The translations under genes were made by a program, and so were the position numbers. The notes below the pieces were generated by a model. The model had not been told where the DNA came from. It did not search any database and was given only the letters and a program-made list of their open reading frames with translations. 64,000 bases of DNA from Debaryomyces hansenii CBS767 (taxonomy: Eukaryota; Ascomycota; Pichiomycetes; Serinales; Debaryomycetaceae). Position 1 is the stretch's first letter. Each line of letters opens with the position of its first letter. Shown here in pieces: positions 10,207 through 20,000 of the stretch. The DNA lies in NCBI RefSeq assembly GCF_000006445.2, contig NC_006047.2:1488001-1552000 (forward strand), in the 5' to 3' direction.

Positions 10207-13200
10207 ATGGCAATACATCCTTCAAAAGGTACTGGTGGTTCTAAGCAGTCGAATTCGGGAGCCAGGTTTCGACAACGGAAGATTTCTGTGAAACAGCCGT
10301 TGACAATATATAAACAAAGTGATTTACCGACATTAAATGCATCCAATGACTTAGAGCCATCACAGATTCATCATTTGAATCTGAATGCCAACCAACAACA
10401 AAGAGATATACATGCAATAGAGACTGGTGTGGATAAGAATGAAGAAGATGAAGTCCATTTACAACAAGTAATTAATGCAGCGCAGAAAGTACTTTTGGGA
10501 TCTCAGAATGAGGATGGAGATAAAAAGAAAGATGATAGTGATAAGAAGACAGATGCGCTGGTTTATATTCCAACTCCTGATGCATCTAGAATTTGGACTG
10601 ATGCATCTAAGTACTATAACGACAAATCATTTAGAGAACCAGAAACATATATAAAATTCAGTGCTACCGTTGAAGACACCGTCGGTGTTGAATTCAATAT
10701 GGATGAAATAGACGAGGAATTTTTGAAAAACAAGCTCTGGAAGAATTATCCTAAAGTAAAATCACCGAAAGTAAAATCAGAAAAACTAGATGACACAAAT
10801 AAAGAAAACGATAACGCTCGTAAGTGCTCAGAAGTAGAATTCGAAATCATATGTGATAAGCTTGAAAAGATAATTGAAGAAAAGCAACCTTTTTTATCTA
10901 TGGATCCTTCGAACATTTTATCTTTCAAAGAATTATCAGCATATATTATAGAGGAATTTAATAATTCAAACAAAGATAAGCCGTATGTTCAATTAGGATC
11001 AAATTTGAAATATATTTCGACCACGGCATTGAAAGAAAAATTATCCAAGGAATTATCTTTCGAGCCATTCGTTACATTGTTTGATAAGTCTCTATTGGAT
11101 CAAACATCAACAAATATCGTAAGACCGATTCCGAAACTATTGGAATTATTTGGGGAGCCAGTATATGAGCATTGGAAATATAGAAAGATCGAGCGTAAAG
11201 GAAAGCAAATACATCCAGCCCTTAAATTTGAAGATCCAAGTGCAAACGAAAAAGATAATGATAATGATCCATATATTTGTTTCCGTCGTCGTGAATTCCG
11301 CCAAGCACGTAAAACGAGGAGGGCAGATACACTAGGTGCCGAAAGAATAAGACTATTACAAAAATCAATGCATAGAGCAAGAGATTTGGTAATGTCGGTC
11401 TGTCGCAGAGAACTAATCAAATTGGAAAATTGGGAAACTGATCATGCAATTTTCAAGTTGCGTAGTGACGCTAAGAATTTGAAAAGAGTTGTTGGAGTTA
11501 AAGGTGATGATTTCCTTTTCTATCCACACAAGAGGAAGAAGATTATTAAAGTCAAAGAAGAAGATGAAGATAAGGAATCATCGAAAATTAAGCGTGATAA
11601 AAGATCCAGATTCGATTCATCTCGTGAAGGATCTGCTACATCGATGCCAGGCTCGGCTACTATTGGTACAAATGCAATTAACAAAGATAGATTGGCTAAC
11701 GGCCAAGTACATCATACACAAGAGGCTTCGTCATCCTCTCAACCTTACGTTAAATTGCCACCTTCAAAGATTCCAGATATGGGATTGGTTACCGTTTCTT
11801 TAGTATTGAAAGAGAAAAACGAAACCATCAAAAGGGCTGTATTAGAAAAGTTACGGAAAAGAAAGGAACAAGATAAGGATTTCATTAATGTAACTGACGA
11901 TCCGTATCAACCTTTTTTCAATATTGCAACAAATACTAAATTTAAGAATAATGAGCTAAAGCACATTCCTTATTCTTCTATTGCTGCAACTAGCTTCCAT
12001 GAAATTAATACGACGAATTACATAAGTGAAAAATTGAAAAATTTGCTAGAAGAAGGAAAAAAACCTCTCCCCGGAACCAAAACTTTCAGGGGCTCAAATG
12101 GTGAATTGATTCCGTCTAAGCCATTTCCTCATTTACTGGCTTTGATTCAAGACCGTATTGATAATAGTCAATTCAATTCGGTAAGTTACATTGCACAATT
12201 ATTATCAAATATAGAAAACAATAATTTCAGCGCTTATAATAACGGTTATGGTCAGCAACAACAACACCAGCATCAAGAGACAAATAGAGATAAAACGAAA
12301 CTCTCGGATCCAATTTTCAGATTGAGAAAAAGAGTTGGTAGATTCAATAGAAACTTTGTTGATAGAAGAGGCTTGATGAAAAGACCAAATGATGTAATTG
12401 ACGACTTCTTAAAATTCGATGACGAAGGGGTCAATGATGATTGTGATCAAATGGATGTTGATTCTGAACTGATTTCAAAAAATAATGTTCCAAATGTTTA
12501 TGACAGTAGGGTGGATGAAATTAAGAGATTGGATTCACGCTGGCAATTTGATAATGACTTAACTGAATATGACAAAGGATTACAAAGTCCGTTTAGTTTG
12601 GATCCATCTAGATTGAATTGTATAAGTGATGATACTCAATCAATTAGGTTCGGTTCAATGTTATTGTCTAAATCTTATGATTTGCTAAGAGATTCTGTTC
12701 ACCAAAGACAACAGGCTTTAGTGCAGCAAGCAAGAATGAGGACGTTACAGCAACAACAAAGAAATAATAAACAGCAAGCTGCTGGTCAAAGTTCAGGATC
12801 TAGTAGTGCATCATTAGGATCCAATACTAATTCAAACTCAAGCATTTCAGGACAAGCAGATCAGGGACAGACTAACTTAACTAATTCTGGTATTACTAGG
12901 CAGGGTGGGGCTAACGTAAATGGCAGCCAAACCTCAACTACAAATAACACCAGATCGAGTGTGTCAGGGGGTTCTATGAACCCAAAATTGCCAACTCAGA
13001 GTCTGCAAAGATCTAATACAAATTCCCCATTACTTGCTTCACAACCCCAAGGTTATTCGCAACAACAAAAATTTAACAAGATTCCGCCAACATCCCAATC
13101 TCAATCTCAATCCCCAACCCACGCAGCTGGCCAATTACAGACTTCAAAAATGTACAATAAACATGGTAGTAATATTACTCCTTCAAATTTAAAGGGCCCC

Positions 13201-13257
13201 AAATTTACTCCGGCAAATAATAATCAGATTGGTGGATCTTTACCTAATCGTAAATGA
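10207..13257 (+). CDS. EPL1: Enhancer of polycomb-like protein Epl1 (NuA4 subunit)
   Basis: A 1016-aa Epl1 orthologue, the scaffold that joins the Esa1 acetyltransferase, Yng2 and Eaf6 in piccolo-NuA4 and ties them to the rest of NuA4. The N-terminal EPcA region is clear: ARFRQRKISVKQPLTIYKQSDLP at about 20-42, then IPTPDASRIWTDASKYY and the VEFNMDEIDEEFL segment that contacts the catalytic core. An Arg-rich CFRRREFRQARKTRRAD stretch near 360-375 is the conserved basic block, followed by a long helix. The C-terminal third is Gln/Ser/Asn-rich low complexity, longer than I recall for Saccharomyces Epl1. ATG 10207 starts just before the conserved motif. Nuclear; essential in S. cerevisiae. Confidence 0.93.
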   Translation: MAIHPSKGTGGSKQSNSGARFRQRKISVKQPLTIYKQSDLPTLNASNDLEPSQIHHLNLNANQQQRDIHAIETGVDKNEEDEVHLQQVINAAQKVLLGSQNEDGDKKKDDSDKKTDALVYIPTPDASRIWTDASKYYNDKSFREPETYIKFSATVEDTVGVEFNMDEIDEEFLKNKLWKNYPKVKSPKVKSEKLDDTNKENDNARKCSEVEFEIICDKLEKIIEEKQPFLSMDPSNILSFKELSAYIIEEFNNSNKDKPYVQLGSNLKYISTTALKEKLSKELSFEPFVTLFDKSLLDQTSTNIVRPIPKLLELFGEPVYEHWKYRKIERKGKQIHPALKFEDPSANEKDNDNDPYICFRRREFRQARKTRRADTLGAERIRLLQKSMHRARDLVMSVCRRELIKLENWETDHAIFKLRSDAKNLKRVVGVKGDDFLFYPHKRKKIIKVKEEDEDKESSKIKRDKRSRFDSSREGSATSMPGSATIGTNAINKDRLANGQVHHTQEASSSSQPYVKLPPSKIPDMGLVTVSLVLKEKNETIKRAVLEKLRKRKEQDKDFINVTDDPYQPFFNIATNTKFKNNELKHIPYSSIAATSFHEINTTNYISEKLKNLLEEGKKPLPGTKTFRGSNGELIPSKPFPHLLALIQDRIDNSQFNSVSYIAQLLSNIENNNFSAYNNGYGQQQQHQHQETNRDKTKLSDPIFRLRKRVGRFNRNFVDRRGLMKRPNDVIDDFLKFDDEGVNDDCDQMDVDSELISKNNVPNVYDSRVDEIKRLDSRWQFDNDLTEYDKGLQSPFSLDPSRLNCISDDTQSIRFGSMLLSKSYDLLRDSVHQRQQALVQQARMRTLQQQQRNNKQQAAGQSSGSSSASLGSNTNSNSSISGQADQGQTNLTNSGITRQGGANVNGSQTSTTNNTRSSVSGGSMNPKLPTQSLQRSNTNSPLLASQPQGYSQQQKFNKIPPTSQSQSQSPTHAAGQLQTSKMYNKHGSNITPSNLKGPKFTPANNNQIGGSLPNRK

Positions 13258-13541
13258 TTGACCTACGTATGAAAACAACTCTTGATGAGTTACAACAAAG
13301 CGGTTAGAAATTTTTAGTCTGATTCCTCTTTTATTATGTATTATAGTTAATTTATGATAAAACATTCATGTATACTAGTATTCAGTAAAAAAAATGTAAA
13401 ACATTTTCAAAATATTGCACGCTTGACTCTAAACAAGTAAATAGATTAATATTGACTCTATAAATAATAATGTACATAAACAGAAAAAAATCTAATGTTA
13501 TATATGATGATGTGATGTTTTATTTCAAATGCAGAGAAAAC

Positions 13542-16514
13542 TTAAAACAAACCCTCAATGTCACCGTCGTCATTAACTTCAACGTTCATAAATCCAGCAT
13601 GTGTTGGTAAACCTGGAATAGTCATAATTTCAGCGGCCAAGGCATATAAGTACCCTGCACCAGCAGAACATCTAACTTCTCTAATTGGAACAGTGAACCC
13701 TGTTGGTACACCCTTTAATGCTGGATCATGAGACAACGAATATTGTGTCTTAGCAATACAAATTGGCAATTTATCATAGCCTTGTTGGGTATAGGTTTCA
13801 ATTTGTTGCTTTGCTAATGGAGATAACTCAATGGAAGAAGCACCATACATTTTGGTAGCTATGGATAATAATTTATCTTCCACAGAACTATTCACATCGT
13901 ACAAAAACTTTTGGGTTGGATTTGCTAAAGTTACTGCTTCAGATACTGCTTCTGCTAATTGAACAGCACCAGATCCACCCTTAGCCCAATGGTTGGATGG
14001 AACAGCAAAGTCTGCACCTGCCTTAGTTGCTTCTTGTTTAATGAGGTCAATTTCAGAGGCAGTGTCTGTTTCGAATTGATTGATAGCAACGACCACTGGA
14101 ACATCGTACTGCTTTATATTGGATATTTGCTTGGCCAAGTTAGCACAACCCTTCTTTAAGTACTCTAAATTTTCAGTAGTATACTCTTCTGGCAACAGCT
14201 GTCCTGGCTTAACATCTGGTGCACCGCCATGTAACTTCAAAGCACGAGAAGTGGCAACTAAAACAACGGTATCAGGCTTAAATCCAGACGCTCTGCATTT
14301 AATATTGAAAAATCTTTCACCACCCATGGTGAAGTCAAATCCAGCCTCAGTAACAACAAAACCTTTTTGACCATTATTTATTGGATTAGATGGAGAAGTA
14401 AGTTTTAAACCTAATTGATCAGCAATAACAGATGAAGCACCAATAGATATATTAGCAAATGGACCAGCGTGAACAAAAACTGGGGTACCTTCCAAAGTTT
14501 GCATCAAGTTTGGCTTGATTGCATCTTTCAATAAAGCCGTAATTGCACCAGCACAACCAATATCTTCACAGGTGATAGCAACGCCTGTCTCCTTTTGTGT
14601 ACCTACAACGATCTTTCCAACTCTTTCTCTCAAGTCACTTAATGATGTCGATAATGCTAAAACAGCCATCAATTCTGAAGCAACGGTGATATCCATACCA
14701 GTTTTACGTGGAGGAAATTTACCAATCTCGTTTTTACCTTGACCAATAGTAATTTCACGAACAAATCTATCATTACAATCCACTACTCTCTTGATTGTTA
14801 TAGATTCTGGATCGATGTTTAATATAGAGAATGTTTCAACTTCCTTATCATTCAATTCGGTTGGATCAGTCTTAGTAATACCCAATTTTTCTAATCTCTT
14901 CAACATAGATTTAGTAAAAGCCCTTTTTCCCTTCTTAGATGGAACTAATCTTTTAAAAAATCCACCGATAGATTTAGAAGTATGTTCATGAAACATTCTA
15001 GTGTCGACTGCTGCACATAATAAATTTTGAGCGGCAGAAATTGCATGAATATCACCAGTTAAATGCATATTGAATTCATCCATAGGTATAACTTGAGCAT
15101 AGCCGCCCCCTGCTGCACCTCCCTTAACACCAAAAGTTGGTCCCATACTTGGCTGACGGACATTGGCAATAGCATTATAACCCAAATGGGCACCCAAAGC
15201 TTGGGTTAAACCAACTGTTGTGGTACTTTTACCTTCACCTAAAGGAGTTGGAGTAATACCTGCAACTAAAACGTAATTACCTCTATCAGATACGGAGCCC
15301 TCGACTTGTTCGTCTAAACGTTTAATAACCATCTTCGGATCTACCTTGGCCTTATAATGTCCATATGGTTCCATTTCCCTTTCCAATAAACCTAATTCTT
15401 GAGCAACTTTTGTAATCTTCTTTGGTTTTTGAGCTCTCGAAATTTCAATATCTGAAGGTACTGGTTCCTTCATCTCAAGAGCCAATGGGGTAAATGCGTG
15501 CTCGTGGGCTCTTTCAGCTTGTAAAATAGCAGCATCATAGACGTTTGAACATAACATTGCCACAGTCATTGGTCCAACACCACCTGGAACAGGTGTAACA
15601 AAACCAGCCTTCTTTACAACTGATTCATAATCAACATCACCAACTAGTTTTCTACCCTTGGCAGATTGGGGGTCACTTTTGTAATTAATACCAACGTCGA
15701 TAACCACAGCATTTTCCTTTACCCAATCGGCTTTAACATACTCAGGAATACCAACTGCTGCGACTATAATATCAGCATTTCTAACCACAGAGGGTAAGTC
15801 ATATGTATGACGATGGCAGATTGTAACTGTACAATCTTCATTTCTCAACATTGCCGCAACTGGAGTACCAACAATATCAGATCTACCAAGAACAACAGCA
15901 TTCTTACCACGCAAGCTAATACCAGTTGTCTTAATCAATTCCATTATACCATTTGGGGTACATGGTTTAAACATTGGTGCACCACCTTTTTTAGTTAGTT
16001 CACCTACATTGTAACGTGCAAACCCATCAACATCCTTTTCGGTAGCAACTGCATTAGTAATAAGAGTTTCATTAAAATGTTTTGGCAATGGCAACTGTAT
16101 TAACAATCCATTAACCTTAGGATCTTTGTTCAATCTGTCAATTTCCTCTAATAAGTCTTCTTCGGACATATCTTCATCAAATTTTAACAAGCTGGACAGG
16201 ATATTCGACGACTTAGCGGCCTTCAATTTGGCTTTAACATAAGCTGAGGAGTCTGGTCTTCCTCCAACTTGAATAATAGTCAAGTTTGGTCTAAACTGTA
16301 AGTTATCGAAGTTAATATTACTAGCATTGAGATTGCTGAAGTTAGTAGTATTGTAATCGACAATCTTCTCAGCAATTTTAGACCTTATAGATTTGGCTAA
16401 TAAAGTTCCAGACACAACAGCAGCATCGAGACAAACAGTCGATCTGTGGATTGACCTAGCCAATCTTATTGTATTAGCTTTTGATAAACAGCGAGTTGTT
16501 GATCTAGATAACAT
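13542..16514 (-). CDS. MIS1: Mitochondrial C1-tetrahydrofolate synthase
   Basis: A 990-aa trifunctional enzyme: methylene-THF dehydrogenase and methenyl-THF cyclohydrolase in the N-terminal third (about 35-340), formyl-THF synthetase after about 370. Visible motifs: LIQLPLPKH and the Rossmann segment VVLGRSDIVGTPVAAML in the dehydrogenase, PVPGGVGPMTVAMLCSNV at its end, and the P-loop-like TPLGEGKSTTT in the synthetase. The first about 26 residues (MLSRSTTRCLSKANTIRLAR) are rich in Arg/Ser and lack acids, a mitochondrial targeting peptide, so this is MIS1 rather than cytosolic ADE3. It supplies one-carbon units and formyl-THF for initiator tRNA in mitochondria. The end is 284 bp from convergent EPL1. 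The promoter has a TGACTC cluster. Confidence 0.95.
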   Translation of the reverse strand: MLSRSTTRCLSKANTIRLARSIHRSTVCLDAAVVSGTLLAKSIRSKIAEKIVDYNTTNFSNLNASNINFDNLQFRPNLTIIQVGGRPDSSAYVKAKLKAAKSSNILSSLLKFDEDMSEEDLLEEIDRLNKDPKVNGLLIQLPLPKHFNETLITNAVATEKDVDGFARYNVGELTKKGGAPMFKPCTPNGIMELIKTTGISLRGKNAVVLGRSDIVGTPVAAMLRNEDCTVTICHRHTYDLPSVVRNADIIVAAVGIPEYVKADWVKENAVVIDVGINYKSDPQSAKGRKLVGDVDYESVVKKAGFVTPVPGGVGPMTVAMLCSNVYDAAILQAERAHEHAFTPLALEMKEPVPSDIEISRAQKPKKITKVAQELGLLEREMEPYGHYKAKVDPKMVIKRLDEQVEGSVSDRGNYVLVAGITPTPLGEGKSTTTVGLTQALGAHLGYNAIANVRQPSMGPTFGVKGGAAGGGYAQVIPMDEFNMHLTGDIHAISAAQNLLCAAVDTRMFHEHTSKSIGGFFKRLVPSKKGKRAFTKSMLKRLEKLGITKTDPTELNDKEVETFSILNIDPESITIKRVVDCNDRFVREITIGQGKNEIGKFPPRKTGMDITVASELMAVLALSTSLSDLRERVGKIVVGTQKETGVAITCEDIGCAGAITALLKDAIKPNLMQTLEGTPVFVHAGPFANISIGASSVIADQLGLKLTSPSNPINNGQKGFVVTEAGFDFTMGGERFFNIKCRASGFKPDTVVLVATSRALKLHGGAPDVKPGQLLPEEYTTENLEYLKKGCANLAKQISNIKQYDVPVVVAINQFETDTASEIDLIKQEATKAGADFAVPSNHWAKGGSGAVQLAEAVSEAVTLANPTQKFLYDVNSSVEDKLLSIATKMYGASSIELSPLAKQQIETYTQQGYDKLPICIAKTQYSLSHDPALKGVPTGFTVPIREVRCSAGAGYLYALAAEIMTIPGLPTHAGFMNVEVNDDGDIEGLF

Positions 16515-16710
16515 AATGGAAAATTAAGTTGGATCCAAACTCTATATAATGAATTTTATATTAAAGAATGTTTAGTAAAAACTCAATTGAAACTACTGTA
16601 AACCGACAAATTAAAAATCTTCAATAATTAGAAGGAAATACAAGACTTATATTCAAACCTAATCCGATAATCTTAATTGATCAATACAGGTTTTATTGAA
16701 ATTTAATTTC

Positions 16711-17018
16711 TGACTCTTCGAAAAAAAAAAATTTAATGAAGAGCTTATATGCATTACAAGAATACGTTTGGCTTGCAAAATATTTGAAAAAAATACATGA
16801 GTCACCGCTATTGAGTACGCTATTGAGTACGCTATTGGCCAATCCTTTACAAAGCCATGGTAACAATTTATATACTAAATTGAATAACAGATATCAAAGT
16901 TGTTACTTATTGAAGATAAGCCGAATTATATGGTCTATTTTTATACTGTAGATGTAGTTTTTAAGGGCCTAAAAGTATAATTATTACGAATGTGCAGAGT
17001 CATATACAAACTGACTCT
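16711..17018. promoter_or_regulatory. Cluster of Bas1/Gcn4-type TGACTC sites before MIS1
   Basis: Four TGACTC cores (either strand) lie in the 582-bp gap upstream of MIS1: 16711-16716, 16799-16804 (part of a full TGAGTCA at 16798-16804), 16998-17003 and 17013-17018. TGACTC is the core bound by Bas1 and Gcn4, which in S. cerevisiae drive one-carbon and purine genes. A 12-bp direct repeat (GCTATTGAGTAC, at 16807 and 16819) sits beside the full site. BNI1 ends at 17097 and is read in the same direction, so this gap most likely serves MIS1. Confidence 0.6.
16807..16838. repeat. 12-bp tandem repeat, about 2.6 copies
   Basis: GCTATTGAGTAC occurs twice head to tail (16807-16818, 16819-16830), followed by a partial third copy (GCTATTGG). 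It lies within the TGACTC cluster upstream of MIS1. Confidence 0.8.
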
Positions 17019-17096
17019 GGGCCGGTGGAGCCGCTTTCTTAGATACGCACAGTTGCATCGTATAAAATATTGTTTTATTGTAATAAATAGTTTCTA

Positions 17097-20000
17097 TTAA
17101 GTGGTAAAATTATTCATGGCATCATTATTATTAGTATTAACACCTTGTAAGATGTTATCTTCATTATGAACTGGATCAGCAACATTGGTGCTACTGTTAT
17201 TGTTATTTCCATTGTCATTTTCGTCAAGTCGACTATGCGGTCGTGTGGCTTGTACTGTTCGTTCATTTCTTAACTGGTTTAGCATCGCATGTGCCCTGAT
17301 CATAGTCTGATCTGTATCATTTGTAGCATTCGTATTTTGAGAGTGATTTTCTCTGTCGATTGTTTCTAACTTTTTTCTGGTTGACATTCTTCTTTTTAAG
17401 GAGTCTACGCTTTCATAGTTATTGTATGGCTTTTGTCTTGTCAGCTCATCAATAATGCCATTTGATGATTGTTCTAACAAGCCATCCAACGTCATACTTG
17501 AATAGAAGGATAGAGCTTTACTTCTTCTATATTGGCTCTTTCTTTGTCTTGATTTTCGCGATGGTGAACTTATTAATGCGTTTGTTTTCAATTTTTCTAA
17601 TAGGCTATCTATAGTTGGATTACTATATGATCCATCTTTCTGCTTTTGAGAATTATCTTGAGTAGCCAGGTTCAGCCCAAGCTCATCTTCAACATTTTTA
17701 TTGTCTTCGTATTCTTCATTTACATCTTTGGCATTCTCCTCATTGTTATTGTCTTTCAGTTCGAATTGCCGTTTATCTCGTTGAGCCTTAGAACCCTCTA
17801 TCATCTTTTTTCTAGCGATATATGCCCTCTGTTCTTCTTCTCTTTGGATATTTTCAATATGTGCCTTCTTGAATTCAATTACAAAGGAGGCAAATTTGTT
17901 AAAGAATGTATTTCGGCTATTAGAATCGTTCGGGTTTTCACCGAAATATTCCATCAATGTATTATGATCATCTATTGTTCTCTTTAAATGAGATTTTAAT
18001 AGGTTATTCTTCAGTTTGGCGTTTTCAAGCGGCTTTGAGATAACACCTAAAATTTTATCATCTTGATGCAATTTACCAGGATCGCTTAGATTTCCTTTAG
18101 CTATGGAACTTCCAACATTGCTTATAAGCCTTTCAAAATCCTGACAGTCATTTTCTAATTGTTCAATTGAAATGTTATTAACTTGATTTAGCGGACTTAA
18201 TTGATCAACAAAGGATCCATATTCCAGGAAGGAATTTCTAATAATTTTCTCAACATAGTGTAAGAACGTCATAGAATTCGTATCGTCCTTCATAAATTTT
18301 AGTCTTTGCAATGTATCTAATTTAAATCCCATAGCTTGCTTAGATGAATCATTCATAAAATTACCAACAGATCTAATTATTCCTAAAACGTTTTTTAAAT
18401 CATCAGATTCCATAATACTATTGTTCACCTCATCTATCAATTGCAATTTTTTCAATAAATCAGAATAATCCTTTTGATAAGTTTGGGTTAGCAACAAAGC
18501 TCTTGAGCGTGATTTCCAGTAATGCCTCATGTTGAAACATAATTCTAAAAATAATCTATCTGGCCTCTCCAATTCTTCAACGGGCTTTTCTGATTGTCTA
18601 TCAGGTTGTGTAAAATCCGTTGAATAAGGAGTAAAGTTTCTCAAAGTGGAATCGCTTACTTCAATCAAATTATCGCTGTTAAAAAATTCTAAAACACTGA
18701 TATTTTCTAAAATCTCTTTATCACAATTCAAGATTTTCTTGATCAATTCTTCAACAGAATTATTAGCAAACATATGTAAATTAATGCCAAACTGCTGGAC
18801 TAAGTCTCGAGATAAATAGGAAATTGTCTTGGGTTTATTCATTCTATTCACTTGTGTGCTCCGCTTTTTAATTGTTGAAGTTTTTGCAACAAATACCTTC
18901 TCAACCTCACCTAGTATCCCTTTCTCTAATAGCTTGTCTGATAAAATATCATCCTTAATATCGGACCAGAATGTTTTGTTAATGTTTTCGATTTTATCCC
19001 AATGCATCTGTTTTAATTTGGTTTTTGGTCTAACGATCGGAGTCCCAACTAATGGTAGGTCTACATCGCTAGCAGATACATCTTTTTCAAGTGCATTTGA
19101 AATATTATCGGATTTGTTTTTGTCTTCAAGGGTTATATTCGTCATGGCATTTCCTTCAGTTCCAGACAGCGGCAAGTGTGGTGACGGAGAGTTTAATATG
19201 GAGTTGACTCCCGAAAGCAGCCCAGGTAGTGGAGGCGGCGGCGGTGGTGGTGGTGGTGGTGGTGTGTGTGATGGGGAGGATACTGTTGATTTCTGTTCCA
19301 CGAATTGTAAAAATGATGGTAATGGTGGTGGTGGTGGTGAAGCATTTTCAGAATTCATATTAGTATTCATGAATGTTGGAAGCGGTGGAGGTGGAGGTGG
19401 AGGTGGAGGTATTTGCTTAGGACTAATATTATTACCTGTGTCCATAAACGATGGTAACGGAGGAGGGGCTGGTGGTGTCTTTTGCTCTGATATATGAGGA
19501 TTACTACCATTCGAAGACAACCATTTAGAAGGTGAGGGAGGACGATGAGGAGCATGTACCGAATTCGATTCTGATGTCAAGTCAGCGATTTTAATTTCAG
19601 AATTTGAATCCAAAGCCTTGGATGGAACCATATTTTCGCCAGGTGGTAATAAATACGAATGGCCAGGGTTCGCCGTATCGTTAGATTTAGGAGAATCTTC
19701 TACTATAGGAATGTCGTTAGTTTCAACCATCAAATTCGCTCTAGGATCTTCTCCTGAAGGTTTACTGGTTCTTCCCGAAAATACAGATTCCAATTCATGT
19801 ACGAACCCATTATTTTTTGATACGTCGTAATTTTTGACTCGCGTAGTGGATAATATAGGCAGCTGGGAGTAATCGACTAGTTTTGTCGCCTTGATTTTCT
19901 CTTTCTCTAAAGTTTTTATTTGAAATTGAAGTACCGAGATTTGTTTCTCCAAAGATACAATCTTGTTCGCATAAAATGATTTTTCTTTCTTTAGGTTTAC

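Noticed and set aside
16736..16951. 71-aa ORF upstream of MIS1
   Set aside because: It overlaps the 12-bp repeat and TGACTC sites, has no recognisable motif, and lies in a promoter.
18829..19497. 222-aa plus-strand ORF with poly-glycine runs
   Set aside because: It is the antisense of the BNI1 FH1 proline tract; codon pattern and domain evidence belong to BNI1.
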